Assembly (NCBI GenBank): GCA_963839815.1 | Contig: CAWIWF010000006.1 | Span: 372,001 to 436,000, forward strand | DNA: 64,000 nucleotides | DNA from: JACVRM01 sp963839815 | GTDB lineage: Bacteria; Actinomycetota; Thermoleophilia; Gaiellales; Gaiellaceae | Direction of reading: 5' to 3' | Shown: positions 1 through 6,744 of the stretch, piece after piece | Layout: the number at the start of each line of letters is the position of its first letter | Numbering within the stretch: position 1 is the first letter of the stretch | The notes under the pieces: model-generated | The model's input: the letters and a program-made list of their open reading frames with translations, nothing else | What the model was told of the DNA's origin: nothing | Databases searched by the model: none | Made by a program: the position numbers and the translations under genes

Positions 1-698
1 TCTGCGGCGGGACGGAGGCGGGCATCACTCGCGTCGGCATCGCCGGCTTCGGCGCCATGCGCGCGCTCTCGCGCCGGGTCGACGCGCCCGAGGAGGCGAG
101 CCGCCCGTTCGACGCCGGCCGCGACGGGTTCGTCATGGGCGAGGCCGGCGCGCTGATCGTCCTCGAGGAACTGGAGCGCGCAGAGGCGCGCGGCGCCACG
201 ATCTACGCCGAGGTGCTTGGCTACGGGCTCTCGTCAGACGCGGCCCACGTCACCGAGCCCGACCCGACGGGTGCCAACCCGGCCCGGGCGCTGACGATGG
301 CGCTCGGGGATGCAGGAGTTGCCGTGGACGAGATCGACTACATCAACGCGCACGGCACGTCCACCCCGCTGGGCGACTCGGCCGAGACGCGTGTGATCAA
401 GCTTGCGCTCGGCGAGGAGAACGCCCGCGCGACGCCGATCTCCTCGACGAAGGGCGCAACCGGCCACTGCCTGGGCGCCGCCGGCGCCGTCGAGGCCATC
501 TTCTCGATCCTCGCCGTCAGAAACGGCCTGCTGCCCCCGACGATCAACTACGAGAACCCCGATCCCGAGTGCGATCTCGACTACGTGCCCAACCAGGCGC
601 GTGAGGCCGACGTCAGGGTGGCGGTCAACAACTCGTTCGGGTTCGGCGGCCACAACGCCTGCGTCGTCTTCGCTCGCTACGTCGCTGACGCGGCGTAG
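1..698 (+). CDS. fabF: 3-oxoacyl-ACP synthase II (FabF), C-terminal part
   Basis: Condensing enzyme that extends acyl-ACP with malonyl-ACP in type II fatty-acid synthesis in the cytosol. The gene enters from the left edge; the reading frame begins at base 3 and runs to a TAG. Visible thiolase-fold signatures are GGTEAGITRVGIAGF near the edge, the catalytic His in NAHGTSTPLGD (about 343-375), the Lys and second His in SSTKGATGHCLGAAGA (about 442-486), and the C-terminal NNSFGFGGHNA glycine loop. The catalytic Cys lies upstream of the window. It belongs functionally with accD/accA 4 kb downstream. Identification is secure; the choice of FabF over another KAS II-like paralogue is by motif only. 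Confidence 0.95.
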   Translation, partial: CGGTEAGITRVGIAGFGAMRALSRRVDAPEEASRPFDAGRDGFVMGEAGALIVLEELERAEARGATIYAEVLGYGLSSDAAHVTEPDPTGANPARALTMALGDAGVAVDEIDYINAHGTSTPLGDSAETRVIKLALGEENARATPISSTKGATGHCLGAAGAVEAIFSILAVRNGLLPPTINYENPDPECDLDYVPNQAREADVRVAVNNSFGFGGHNACVVFARYVADAA

Positions 699-785
699 AG
701 CTCGCTCGCACGCGGGAAACCCGGTCCCCCCGTGGGCCCCTCGTGGGTCAGACGTGCCGAAGTCGCGCCGTGACTGCGGCCAGCC
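697..785 (+). repeat. 88-bp dispersed intergenic element, copy 1
   Basis: Begins on the fabF stop codon. It aligns over about 88 bp with 61359-61446, just after ctaE: GAGCT.GCTC.CACG.GGGAAACCCGGT, then TGGGCCCC, TCGT.GGTC.GACG and a shared CTGCGGC. This copy has lost the perfect hairpin that copy 2 keeps. Function unknown. Confidence 0.7.
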
Positions 786-851
786 CAGCCGGCCCCCGTC
801 GATGAGGGGCGGTTCCGTCGCGACCCGCGGCGGGCTTTGCCGGTGCGGTCG

Positions 852-857
852 TACGCT
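852..857 (+). promoter_or_regulatory. -10 element TACGCT
   Basis: TACGCT, then six bases (GCAGGC), then GTG at 864. It supports the GTG at 864 over the upstream TTG at 837 as the start of the next gene. Confidence 0.55.
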
Positions 858-863
858 GCAGGC

Positions 864-1283
864 GTGGCGCATCCGGACGAAGTCGAAACGGCTCGTTCGT
901 CGGGCCGAGCCTGGCTGATTGTGAGCGCTGCCCTCGTCGTCCTGATCGTCGTCCTGCCGCTGGTTGCGCTTGGGTTACCGAACGTGCTCGTGGACGACGG
1001 CCTCAACGGGCTGTCGCCGAGGCGCGAGGCTGCCGCGCGGGCGGCACTCCGGCTCGCTCGCTCATCGGCGTGCATCGACAATCCGATCGGCCGCGGTCTC
1101 GTTCTGGCGACGCGGGTCAGCACGGTGCGCGCCGCTCCCGCAGGTGGGTCGATCGAGCCCGCGCTACGCAGCTTCGAGGTCACCGTCGACCTCTACACGC
1201 TCTTCGGCCTCCGCCTCGACACCGTCACGGTCGGGCGTGCCGGCTGTGCCGATCCCGCGACGCCGCCAGCGGCCGCGGGCTGA
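864..1283 (+). CDS. Small membrane-anchored protein of unknown function
   Basis: A 139-residue protein that I do not recognise. Residues about 17-40 form one strongly hydrophobic segment (WLIVSAALVVLIVVLPLVAL), suggesting a single membrane anchor. A roughly 95-residue domain follows, with two cysteines (SACIDNP and RAGCADP) that could form a disulfide outside the cell. The tail is Ala/Pro-rich. The GTG start is chosen because a -10 box lies six bases before it. It stands alone between fabF and the HAD gene. Confidence 0.6.
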   Translation: MAHPDEVETARSSGRAWLIVSAALVVLIVVLPLVALGLPNVLVDDGLNGLSPRREAAARAALRLARSSACIDNPIGRGLVLATRVSTVRAAPAGGSIEPALRSFEVTVDLYTLFGLRLDTVTVGRAGCADPATPPAAAG

Positions 1284-1287
1284 CGCA

Positions 1288-1312
1288 GGACATGTCCCGA
1301 ACGGCCATGTCC
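1288..1312. repeat. Palindrome GGACATGTCC and degenerate neighbour
   Basis: The perfect 10-bp palindrome GGACATGTCC (1288-1297) is followed 15 bp on by GGCCATGTCC (1303-1312), in the gap between two genes. The same palindrome recurs at 23004 and 30870 and, with one change, at 47162, always in intergenic DNA. It could be an operator or a repeat remnant. Confidence 0.35.
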
Positions 1313-1466
1313 GCGGGGCGCGCGCGGGGGGCCACCGCTCCTCCTCCCCGCTGCGAGCGTATCGCCGTGGGGCGCACGGGTGTGTGACGCGGGGGTCGCG
1401 AGCCTGTGACGAGATCGAGTCGCGGCGGAGCGCGCCCTTCGAGGGTCGCGGAGCTAGCGGCGCCGC

Positions 1467-1472
1467 TACCCT
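1467..1472 (+). promoter_or_regulatory. -10 element TACCCT
   Basis: TACCCT, eight bases, then ATG at 1481 of the HAD hydrolase. Confidence 0.55.
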
Positions 1473-1480
1473 CACGCGCC

Positions 1481-2128
1481 ATGGAGCGCTGGGCGACATT
1501 CGACTGCTACGGGACGCTCGTCGACTGGGAGGCCGGGATCAGCCGCGAGCTCGCCCGGCTCTTCGGCGAGGATCAGGCGGGTGCCCTCCTCGCCCGCTAT
1601 CAGGAGCTCGAGCCGCGGATCCAGGCGGACCGTCCCGACGCGACGTACCGGGAGGTGATGGCGCGGGCCCTTGCCGCGCTCGGCGTCGTCGCTGCAGGCG
1701 AGGAGGACGCACTCGGGGCGTCGCTGCCCGGCTGGCCCGTCTTCCCCGAGGCGCCCGCGGCCCTTGCCGAGGCCCGCCGCCGCGGCTGGCGGCTCGCGAT
1801 CCTCTCCAACACCGACCCCGACCTGATCGAGGCCTCCAAGCGTGCCATCGGCGTCCCCTTCGACGAGACGGTCGTCGCCTCGGAGATCGGGTCGTACAAG
1901 CCCGCCCACCGGCACTGGCAGGAGTTCTTCCGCCGGACGAGCGCGGATCCCGATGGGCATCTGCACGTCGCCGCCAGCCTCTTCCACGACATCGCGCCGT
2001 CCCGCGAGCTGGGTGTGCGCAGCGTGTGGATCAATCGGTTGGCGGAGCGTCCGGAGCCGACGCCGGACCGCGAGCTGCCGGACCTGGCACGCCTCGCCGA
2101 CACGCTCGACGAGCTGGTGCCGGCGTGA
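1481..2128 (+). CDS. HAD-superfamily hydrolase, haloacid dehalogenase type II-like
   Basis: A cytosolic HAD hydrolase of 215 residues. Motif I is FDCYGTLVDWE at the very N-terminus, with the nucleophilic Asp about residue 6. Motif II is SNTDPD, motif III the Lys in GSYKPAHRHW, and motif IV-like HVAASLFHDIAPS is followed by GVRSVWINR. This FDCYGTL...SYKP...GVxSVWINR pattern is that of L-2-haloacid dehalogenase-like proteins, but the substrate cannot be told: many are generic phosphatases. Its TGA overlaps the GTG of the next gene (GTGA), so the two are probably cotranscribed. Confidence 0.85.
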   Translation: MERWATFDCYGTLVDWEAGISRELARLFGEDQAGALLARYQELEPRIQADRPDATYREVMARALAALGVVAAGEEDALGASLPGWPVFPEAPAALAEARRRGWRLAILSNTDPDLIEASKRAIGVPFDETVVASEIGSYKPAHRHWQEFFRRTSADPDGHLHVAASLFHDIAPSRELGVRSVWINRLAERPEPTPDRELPDLARLADTLDELVPA

Positions 2129-3018
2129 GCCTGCGCCCCTACACCGACGCCGACTTCGACGCGGTCTTCGGACTGCTCGACGCCGCGAGCCGGCACTGGC
2201 GCGGCGAGCCGGCGAGCGAGGGCGAGCTGCGCACCTGGCTGACGATGCCGACACTCGACCGCGCGAATGACATCAGGCTGCTCGAACGCTCCGGCGAGCT
2301 CGTGGGCTACGCAGACGTCGACCACATCGGCGAGGAGTGGTGGTGCGACGTGGAGCTCGCCCCTGGGGCGGACGCCGCCACCGTCGCGCCCGAGCTGCTT
2401 GCCTGGATCGAGTCGCGCGCCCGGGGCGGTCGCATCCGGGTCTGGGCGCCGGCGAAGGACGCGTCGCTCCGTGCCTGCGTCGAGCGCGCCGGCTTTACGG
2501 TGCGGCGCCACTCGTTCTCGATGGAGGTCGACCTCGACGGCGATCTCCCCGAGCCCGTCTGGCCCGACGGGATCAGCGTGCGGACGTTCCGCGAGGGCGA
2601 CGCCTCCGTCGTCTATGAGGCCGAGCGCGAGATCTGGCTGGACACCTGGGCGCCGCTGCAGGACACCTACGAGGAATGGGCCCACTGGTCCTTCGCCGAG
2701 GAGCGCTTCGACCCCGCGCTCTGGCATCTGGCGGAGGCCGACGGAGAGCTCGCGGCTCTCGCCAAATGCGCGCGGAGCGACAATCGTCCGGACACGGGCT
2801 GGGTCGACATCCTCGGCGTGCGCCGCCCGTGGAGGCGCCGCGGGCTCGGAGAGGCGCTCCTCAAGCACGCATTCCGCGTCTTCCACGCGCGCGGCCTGAC
2901 ACGCGCCGGGCTGGGCGTCGACGCGGAGAGCCCCACAGGGGCGACGAGGCTCTACGAGCGCGCCGGCATGCGCGTCTACCACGAGACGGTCTTCTACGAG
3001 AAGGACGCGCCGGCATGA
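2125..3018 (+). CDS. Tandem GNAT acetyltransferase, first of a duplicated pair
   Basis: A 297-residue protein with two GNAT folds. The C-terminal half holds the acetyl-CoA site: GWVDILGVRRPWRRRGLGEALL contains the R/Q-x-x-G-x-G/A pyrophosphate loop, and LYERAGMRVYHE closes the fold. The N-terminal half (SLRPYTDADFDAVFGLL) is a degenerate GNAT domain. Double-GNAT layout and length resemble mycothiol synthase (MshD) but no mycothiol neighbours are seen, so the substrate is unknown. It starts at a GTG inside the HAD stop (GTGA) and its TGA overlaps the ATG of the next gene, its closest relative in the window. Confidence 0.8.
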   Translation: MSLRPYTDADFDAVFGLLDAASRHWRGEPASEGELRTWLTMPTLDRANDIRLLERSGELVGYADVDHIGEEWWCDVELAPGADAATVAPELLAWIESRARGGRIRVWAPAKDASLRACVERAGFTVRRHSFSMEVDLDGDLPEPVWPDGISVRTFREGDASVVYEAEREIWLDTWAPLQDTYEEWAHWSFAEERFDPALWHLAEADGELAALAKCARSDNRPDTGWVDILGVRRPWRRRGLGEALLKHAFRVFHARGLTRAGLGVDAESPTGATRLYERAGMRVYHETVFYEKDAPA

Positions 3019-3962
3019 CGCTGACGCTCCGGGCACCGGGGCGGGACGAGGTCGGCGCCATCACAGCGCTCGTCAACGAGCTGGGGCAGTCGCTTCACGG
3101 CGAGGATCACACCGACGAGGCCCACGTCGACATCTGGTTCACGGCAGCGTCGATGGACCCCGAGCGCGACGTCCTGGTGGCCGAGAACGGGGACGGCGGG
3201 CTGGACGGAGCGGCCGCCATCATCGATCCAGCCGAGGACCATGCCGTCCTGTGGCTGCGCATGTACTTGCACCCCGAGCGCGGTAGCGCCGAGCTCGGCG
3301 ACCGGCTGCTCGTGCCACTGGAGCGAAGGGCCCGGGAGCTCGGGACCGACCGGTCGCTGATCCATGCGGGGTGCGCGAGCCTCGACCTGGCGGCACACGA
3401 GCTGTTCGAGCGGCACGGCTACCGCATTGCGCGCCACTTCTTCAGGATGGTCATCGACCTCGACGCGCCGCCGCCGGCCCCCGTCTGGCCCGACGGCTTC
3501 GAGGTACGCACGGTCGACGTCGAGCGCGACCTCGAGCTCGTCCACCAAACCGACGAGGAGGTCTTCGCGGACAACTGGGTCAGCGTGCGCACCTCGTTCG
3601 CGGACTGGAGCCACTACATGACCTCGATCCACTTCGACCCGAGTCTCTGGTTCCTGGCCTGGGCCGGCGACGAGATCGCCGGCGTGTCGCTCTGCAATCC
3701 GCAGCAGGGCGGTGACACCGGGCTCGGCTGGGTCAACGTCCTCGGCGTCCGCCGGCCCTGGCGCCGTCAGGGCCTCGCGCGCGCCCTGCTCCTCCACTCC
3801 TTCGGCGAGTTCCACCGGCGCGGGCTCAAGCGGGCAGGGCTTGGGGTGGACACCGACAGCACCACGGGCGCGCTGCGCCTCTACGAACAGGTGGGCATGC
3901 GCGTCGTCCGTCAGTTCGACGTCTGGGAGAAGCCCGTTTCCCAGCTTCCGACCGTGCCGTGA
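3015..3962 (+). CDS. Tandem GNAT acetyltransferase, second of a duplicated pair
   Basis: A 315-residue paralogue of the preceding protein. Shared signatures include GWVNVLGVRRPWRRQGLARALL, RAGLGVDTDSTTGALRLYE and PVWPDGFEVRTV, so the pair arose by tandem duplication. The N-terminal GNAT half differs more. ATG at 3015 overlaps the previous TGA. The stop overlaps the GTG of the arginase-like gene, making a coupled row from 1481 to 4734. Substrate unknown. Confidence 0.8.
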   Translation: MTLTLRAPGRDEVGAITALVNELGQSLHGEDHTDEAHVDIWFTAASMDPERDVLVAENGDGGLDGAAAIIDPAEDHAVLWLRMYLHPERGSAELGDRLLVPLERRARELGTDRSLIHAGCASLDLAAHELFERHGYRIARHFFRMVIDLDAPPPAPVWPDGFEVRTVDVERDLELVHQTDEEVFADNWVSVRTSFADWSHYMTSIHFDPSLWFLAWAGDEIAGVSLCNPQQGGDTGLGWVNVLGVRRPWRRQGLARALLLHSFGEFHRRGLKRAGLGVDTDSTTGALRLYEQVGMRVVRQFDVWEKPVSQLPTVP

Positions 3963-4734
3963 GCCGCCTGCGCGCCAGGTGCCCGCACTGCCGGACGCTG
4001 ACCGCGGTCGCGGTCGGGCTCGACTACGAGTGCCACTCGTGCGGACGGGTCTTCCACGCCGGGCTCGTTCGCGTTCCCCGCGCCTGGGGGACGGCGGCGA
4101 GGCGATGGCCGACGCCGCCGGCCTGCCGCTCGCCTACCCGGAGGCCGCGGTCGTCGACGAGGAGTCGCTCGGCGAGCAGTCGCTGGCCGTCGCCGCCGAG
4201 CTGCCGGAGCGCCCGCTCGTGCTTGGCGGTTGCTGCTGCGCGCACCTGGGCGCCGCCGAGGCGCTCGCCGCTCGCCGTGGCCGGTTAGCCGTTCTCTGGC
4301 TCGACGCCCACGGTGATGTGAACACGGTCGAGAGCTCTCCGAGCGGCAACCTCTGGGCGACGCCGCTGCGCCGGCTGATCGACGCCGAGGTCGTGCGCGC
4401 GGACGACGTGGCGCTCGTCGGCGCGCGCAGTCTCGACCCGCCCGAGCAGGCGTTCATCGAGCGCAGCGGTCTGCACACGGGGGCCGGCGCTCTCGAGCGG
4501 GCACTGCTCGGAGCCGACGCCCTGTACGTCGCGCTCGACTGCGACGTCCTCGACCCAGCCGATGTGCGCTCGTTCATGCCCGAGCCGGGCGGGTTGCGGG
4601 AGCACGAGGTGGCCGCGATCCTGCGCCGTGCCGCTTCCCTCGCCCCTGTCGCGGGAGCGGGTGTCACCGCGGCGCTTCCCGATCCGGCCAACGTCGCCCC
4701 GCTCGAGCGCCTGTGCGCGGAGTTGTGGTCGTAG
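3959..4734 (+). CDS. Arginase/ureohydrolase-family protein with N-terminal zinc ribbon, frameshifted
   Basis: The first about 45 codons from GTG 3959 encode a zinc ribbon: CPHC, then CHSCGRVFHAGLVRVPRAWG. The arginase-fold domain follows in another frame (GGEAMADAAGLPLAYPEAAVV). One G missing from the five-G run at 4086-4090 would join them as AWGDGGEAM. Arginase signatures are WLDAHGDVN and ALDCDVLDP, the Mn-binding carboxylates. The usual GGDHS is replaced by GGCCCAHLG, so one metal site is atypical. Ends in TAG. The alternative is two genes, but the ribbon lacks its own stop at the junction. Reaction uncertain; it need not be an arginase. Confidence 0.7.
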
Positions 4735-4753
4735 GACGCGACGGTGGCGCGCG

Positions 4754-4759
4754 TAGAAT
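4754..4759 (+). promoter_or_regulatory. -10 element TAGAAT
   Basis: TAGAAT, eight bases, then GTG at 4768. It lies downstream of the alternative GTG at 4744, which is therefore unlikely to be translated from this promoter. Confidence 0.6.
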
Positions 4760-4767
4760 CGACACCC

Positions 4768-5616
4768 GTGGCGGACCGCATCGACGTCTCGATCGAGCAC
4801 CGGCACGCCCCGGAGCCCGAGCGCGACGGCAAGAAGCACCCGAACACGTGCCCGTCATGCGGCTCGCACTACCGCGACGACGAGCTGCAAGAGCACCTCA
4901 ACGTCTGTCCCCAGTGCGGGCACCACTTCCCCGTCCGCGCCCGCAGCCGGATCGAGCAGTTGACCGACGCGGGCAGCTTCGTCGAGGAGGCGGCCGAGCT
5001 CCGTTCGGAGGACCCGCTCAACTTCTTCGACCTCCGCCCCTACACCGAGCGGCTCGCCGAGGCCGAGCTCGCCACGGGGCTGGGTGACGCGATGGTCGTC
5101 GGGCGGGCTGCGATCGACGGACACGACTGCCAGCTTGCAGTCATGGACTTCGCGTTCATGGGCGGCTCGATGGGAAGCGTCGTGGGCGAGAAGTTCGCGC
5201 GGGCCTGCGAGAGCGCGGCCGGCCGAGGCGCGACGCTCGTCACCGTCACGGCGTCGGGCGGCGCCCGCATGCAGGAGGGGATCCTCTCACTGATGCAGCT
5301 GCCGAAGACGGTCTGCGCCGTCGCCGACCTCCACGACGCCGGCGGCGCCATGCTGACGGTGATGGCCCATCCGACCACGGCGGGCGTGCTGGCGAGCTTC
5401 GCGACCCTCGGCGACCTCACGGTGGCCGAGCCCGGCGCGCTGCTCGCGTTCACCGGGCCGCGAGTCGTGCAGCAGACGACGCGCGAGAAGCTGCCCGACG
5501 ACTTCGGTCTCGCCGAGTCCAACTACCGCTTCGGACACCTCGACGCGATCGTGCCGAGGGCCGAGCTGCGCCCGTATCTCACCCGCGCGCTGGGACTGTT
5601 CGCGAATGGCGGCTGA
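4768..5616 (+). CDS. accD: Acetyl-CoA carboxylase carboxyltransferase, beta subunit
   Basis: Transfers carboxyl from carboxybiotin to acetyl-CoA to make malonyl-CoA, as an AccA2-AccD2 complex. 282 residues. The N-terminal C4 zinc ribbon is visible (CPSCGSHY with Cys about 28 and 31, CPQCGHHF with Cys about 47 and 50). The crotonase-like domain has GGSMGSVVGEKF, SGGARMQEGILSLMQL and TGPRVVQQTTREKLP. The GTG at 4768 is preferred because of the -10 box 8 nt upstream. The end overlaps accA by 11 bp. This is the free-standing two-subunit type, unlike the fused AccD5-like subunits common in mycolate-containing actinobacteria. Confidence 0.95.
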   Translation: MADRIDVSIEHRHAPEPERDGKKHPNTCPSCGSHYRDDELQEHLNVCPQCGHHFPVRARSRIEQLTDAGSFVEEAAELRSEDPLNFFDLRPYTERLAEAELATGLGDAMVVGRAAIDGHDCQLAVMDFAFMGGSMGSVVGEKFARACESAAGRGATLVTVTASGGARMQEGILSLMQLPKTVCAVADLHDAGGAMLTVMAHPTTAGVLASFATLGDLTVAEPGALLAFTGPRVVQQTTREKLPDDFGLAESNYRFGHLDAIVPRAELRPYLTRALGLFANGG

Positions 5617-6574
5617 GGACGAGATCCGCCTCCGCGCGCGGCTGAGCAAGCTGCGCTCGTTGCCGCTCCTGCGCGGCGCGCGGCTGTCGGGCGAGCTGGC
5701 GCGGCTGCAGCGTCAGCTGGAACGGATCGCCGCCCCCGTCGCCGAGGAGGACATCTGGCGGTCGGTCGAGCTGGCCCGCCACGAGCAGCGCCCGTACACG
5801 CTCGACTACGTCGACCGGCTGATCGAGGAGTTCATCGAGATCCACGGTGACCGGGCGCGTGCGGACGACCAGGCGGTCGTCGCCGGGCTGGGGCGCTTCC
5901 GGGGCCGCACGGTGGTTGTGCTCGGACAGCAGAAGGGCCGCGACATCGCCGAGCGGACCCGCCGCAACTTCGGCATGGCCTACCCGGAGGGCTACCGCAA
6001 GGCCATGCGGGCGATGACGCTCGCCGACCGGCACGGGTTTCCGCTCCTCACCTTCGTCGACACCCCGGGCGCGTATCCCGGCGTCGCGGCGGAGCAGCAC
6101 GGTCAGGGTGGTGCGATCGCGTCCTCCCAGGCGGCTCTCGCGCGGCTCTCCGTCCCGGTCGTCAGCTGCATCATCGGCGAGGGCGGCTCCGGCGGCGCGA
6201 TCGCGCTGGCGCTCGCAGACCGGGTGCTGATGCAGCAGCACGCGCTCTACTCGGTGATCTCCCCCGAAGGCTGCGCCGCGATTCTCTGGCGTGACGCGGG
6301 CGAGGCGCGCAAGGCGGCCGCCGCGCTGCGCCCGGACGCCGCCAACTGCCTCGAGCTCGGCGTGATCGACGCGATCGTGCCCGAGCCCCAGGGCGGCGCG
6401 CACACGAACCACGACGCTGCGGCGCACCTGCTCGGCGACTCGCTCTGGAGCGCCCTGGCCGAGGTCGAAGAGCTCTCGCCCGACGAGCTTCGCCGCACCC
6501 GCCGCGACCGCTTTCGCCGGCTCGGGGTGTTCACTGAGGCGCAGGCGGCCGCCGCCGCTGGAACCGCCCGCTAG
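5606..6574 (+). CDS. accA: Acetyl-CoA carboxylase carboxyltransferase, alpha subunit
   Basis: Partner of AccD; 322 residues. Signatures: RPYTLDYVDRLIEEFIEIHGDR, NFGMAYPEGYRKA, TFVDTPGAYPG, GEGGSGGAIALA (oxyanion glycine loop) and SVISPEGCAAILW. The ATG at 5606 lies inside the end of accD, so translation is probably coupled. An Ala-rich tail ends in TAG. Biotin carboxylase (AccC) and BCCP (AccB) are not in the window. Confidence 0.95.
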   Translation: MAAEDEIRLRARLSKLRSLPLLRGARLSGELARLQRQLERIAAPVAEEDIWRSVELARHEQRPYTLDYVDRLIEEFIEIHGDRARADDQAVVAGLGRFRGRTVVVLGQQKGRDIAERTRRNFGMAYPEGYRKAMRAMTLADRHGFPLLTFVDTPGAYPGVAAEQHGQGGAIASSQAALARLSVPVVSCIIGEGGSGGAIALALADRVLMQQHALYSVISPEGCAAILWRDAGEARKAAAALRPDAANCLELGVIDAIVPEPQGGAHTNHDAAAHLLGDSLWSALAEVEELSPDELRRTRRDRFRRLGVFTEAQAAAAAGTAR

Positions 6575-6580
6575 CGCGGG

Positions 6581-6610
6581 TTTTCCACACCGTCCACAGT
6601 GTTATCCCCT
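6581..6610. other. Cluster of three DnaA-box-like 9-mers
   Basis: TTTTCCACA (one mismatch to TTATCCACA), immediately CCGTCCACA (last seven bases match the actinobacterial TTGTCCACA), then TTATCCCCT. This is an A/T-richer patch between accA and ligD. No replication gene is nearby, so origin function is unlikely; the match may be chance. Confidence 0.25.
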
Positions 6611-6658
6611 GGAGCGGGCGACGGGAGGGGAAGAAATCACCCGGTTCGCGTCGAGAAT

Positions 6659-6674
6659 CTGTCCAACTAGACAG
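6659..6674. promoter_or_regulatory. Short inverted repeat CTGTC-N6-GACAG
   Basis: CTGTC CAACTA GACAG lies about 60 bp before the probable ligD -10 box, where an operator could sit. Five-base arms are short, so this is tentative. Confidence 0.25.
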
Positions 6675-6732
6675 GAGCGGCCTGACCAGACGGGGGAGGC
6701 GGTCGGAGCCGTTTTCGGGCCTCTCGGACGGC

Positions 6733-6738
6733 TAGAAC
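6733..6738 (+). promoter_or_regulatory. Weak -10 element TAGAAC
   Basis: TAGAAC, six bases, then GTG at 6745 of ligD. The last base departs from TANNNT. Confidence 0.4.
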
Positions 6739-6744
6739 TCCGGA

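Noticed and set aside
6581..6610. Chromosome replication origin
   Set aside because: No dnaA, dnaN or parAB nearby and only imperfect boxes.
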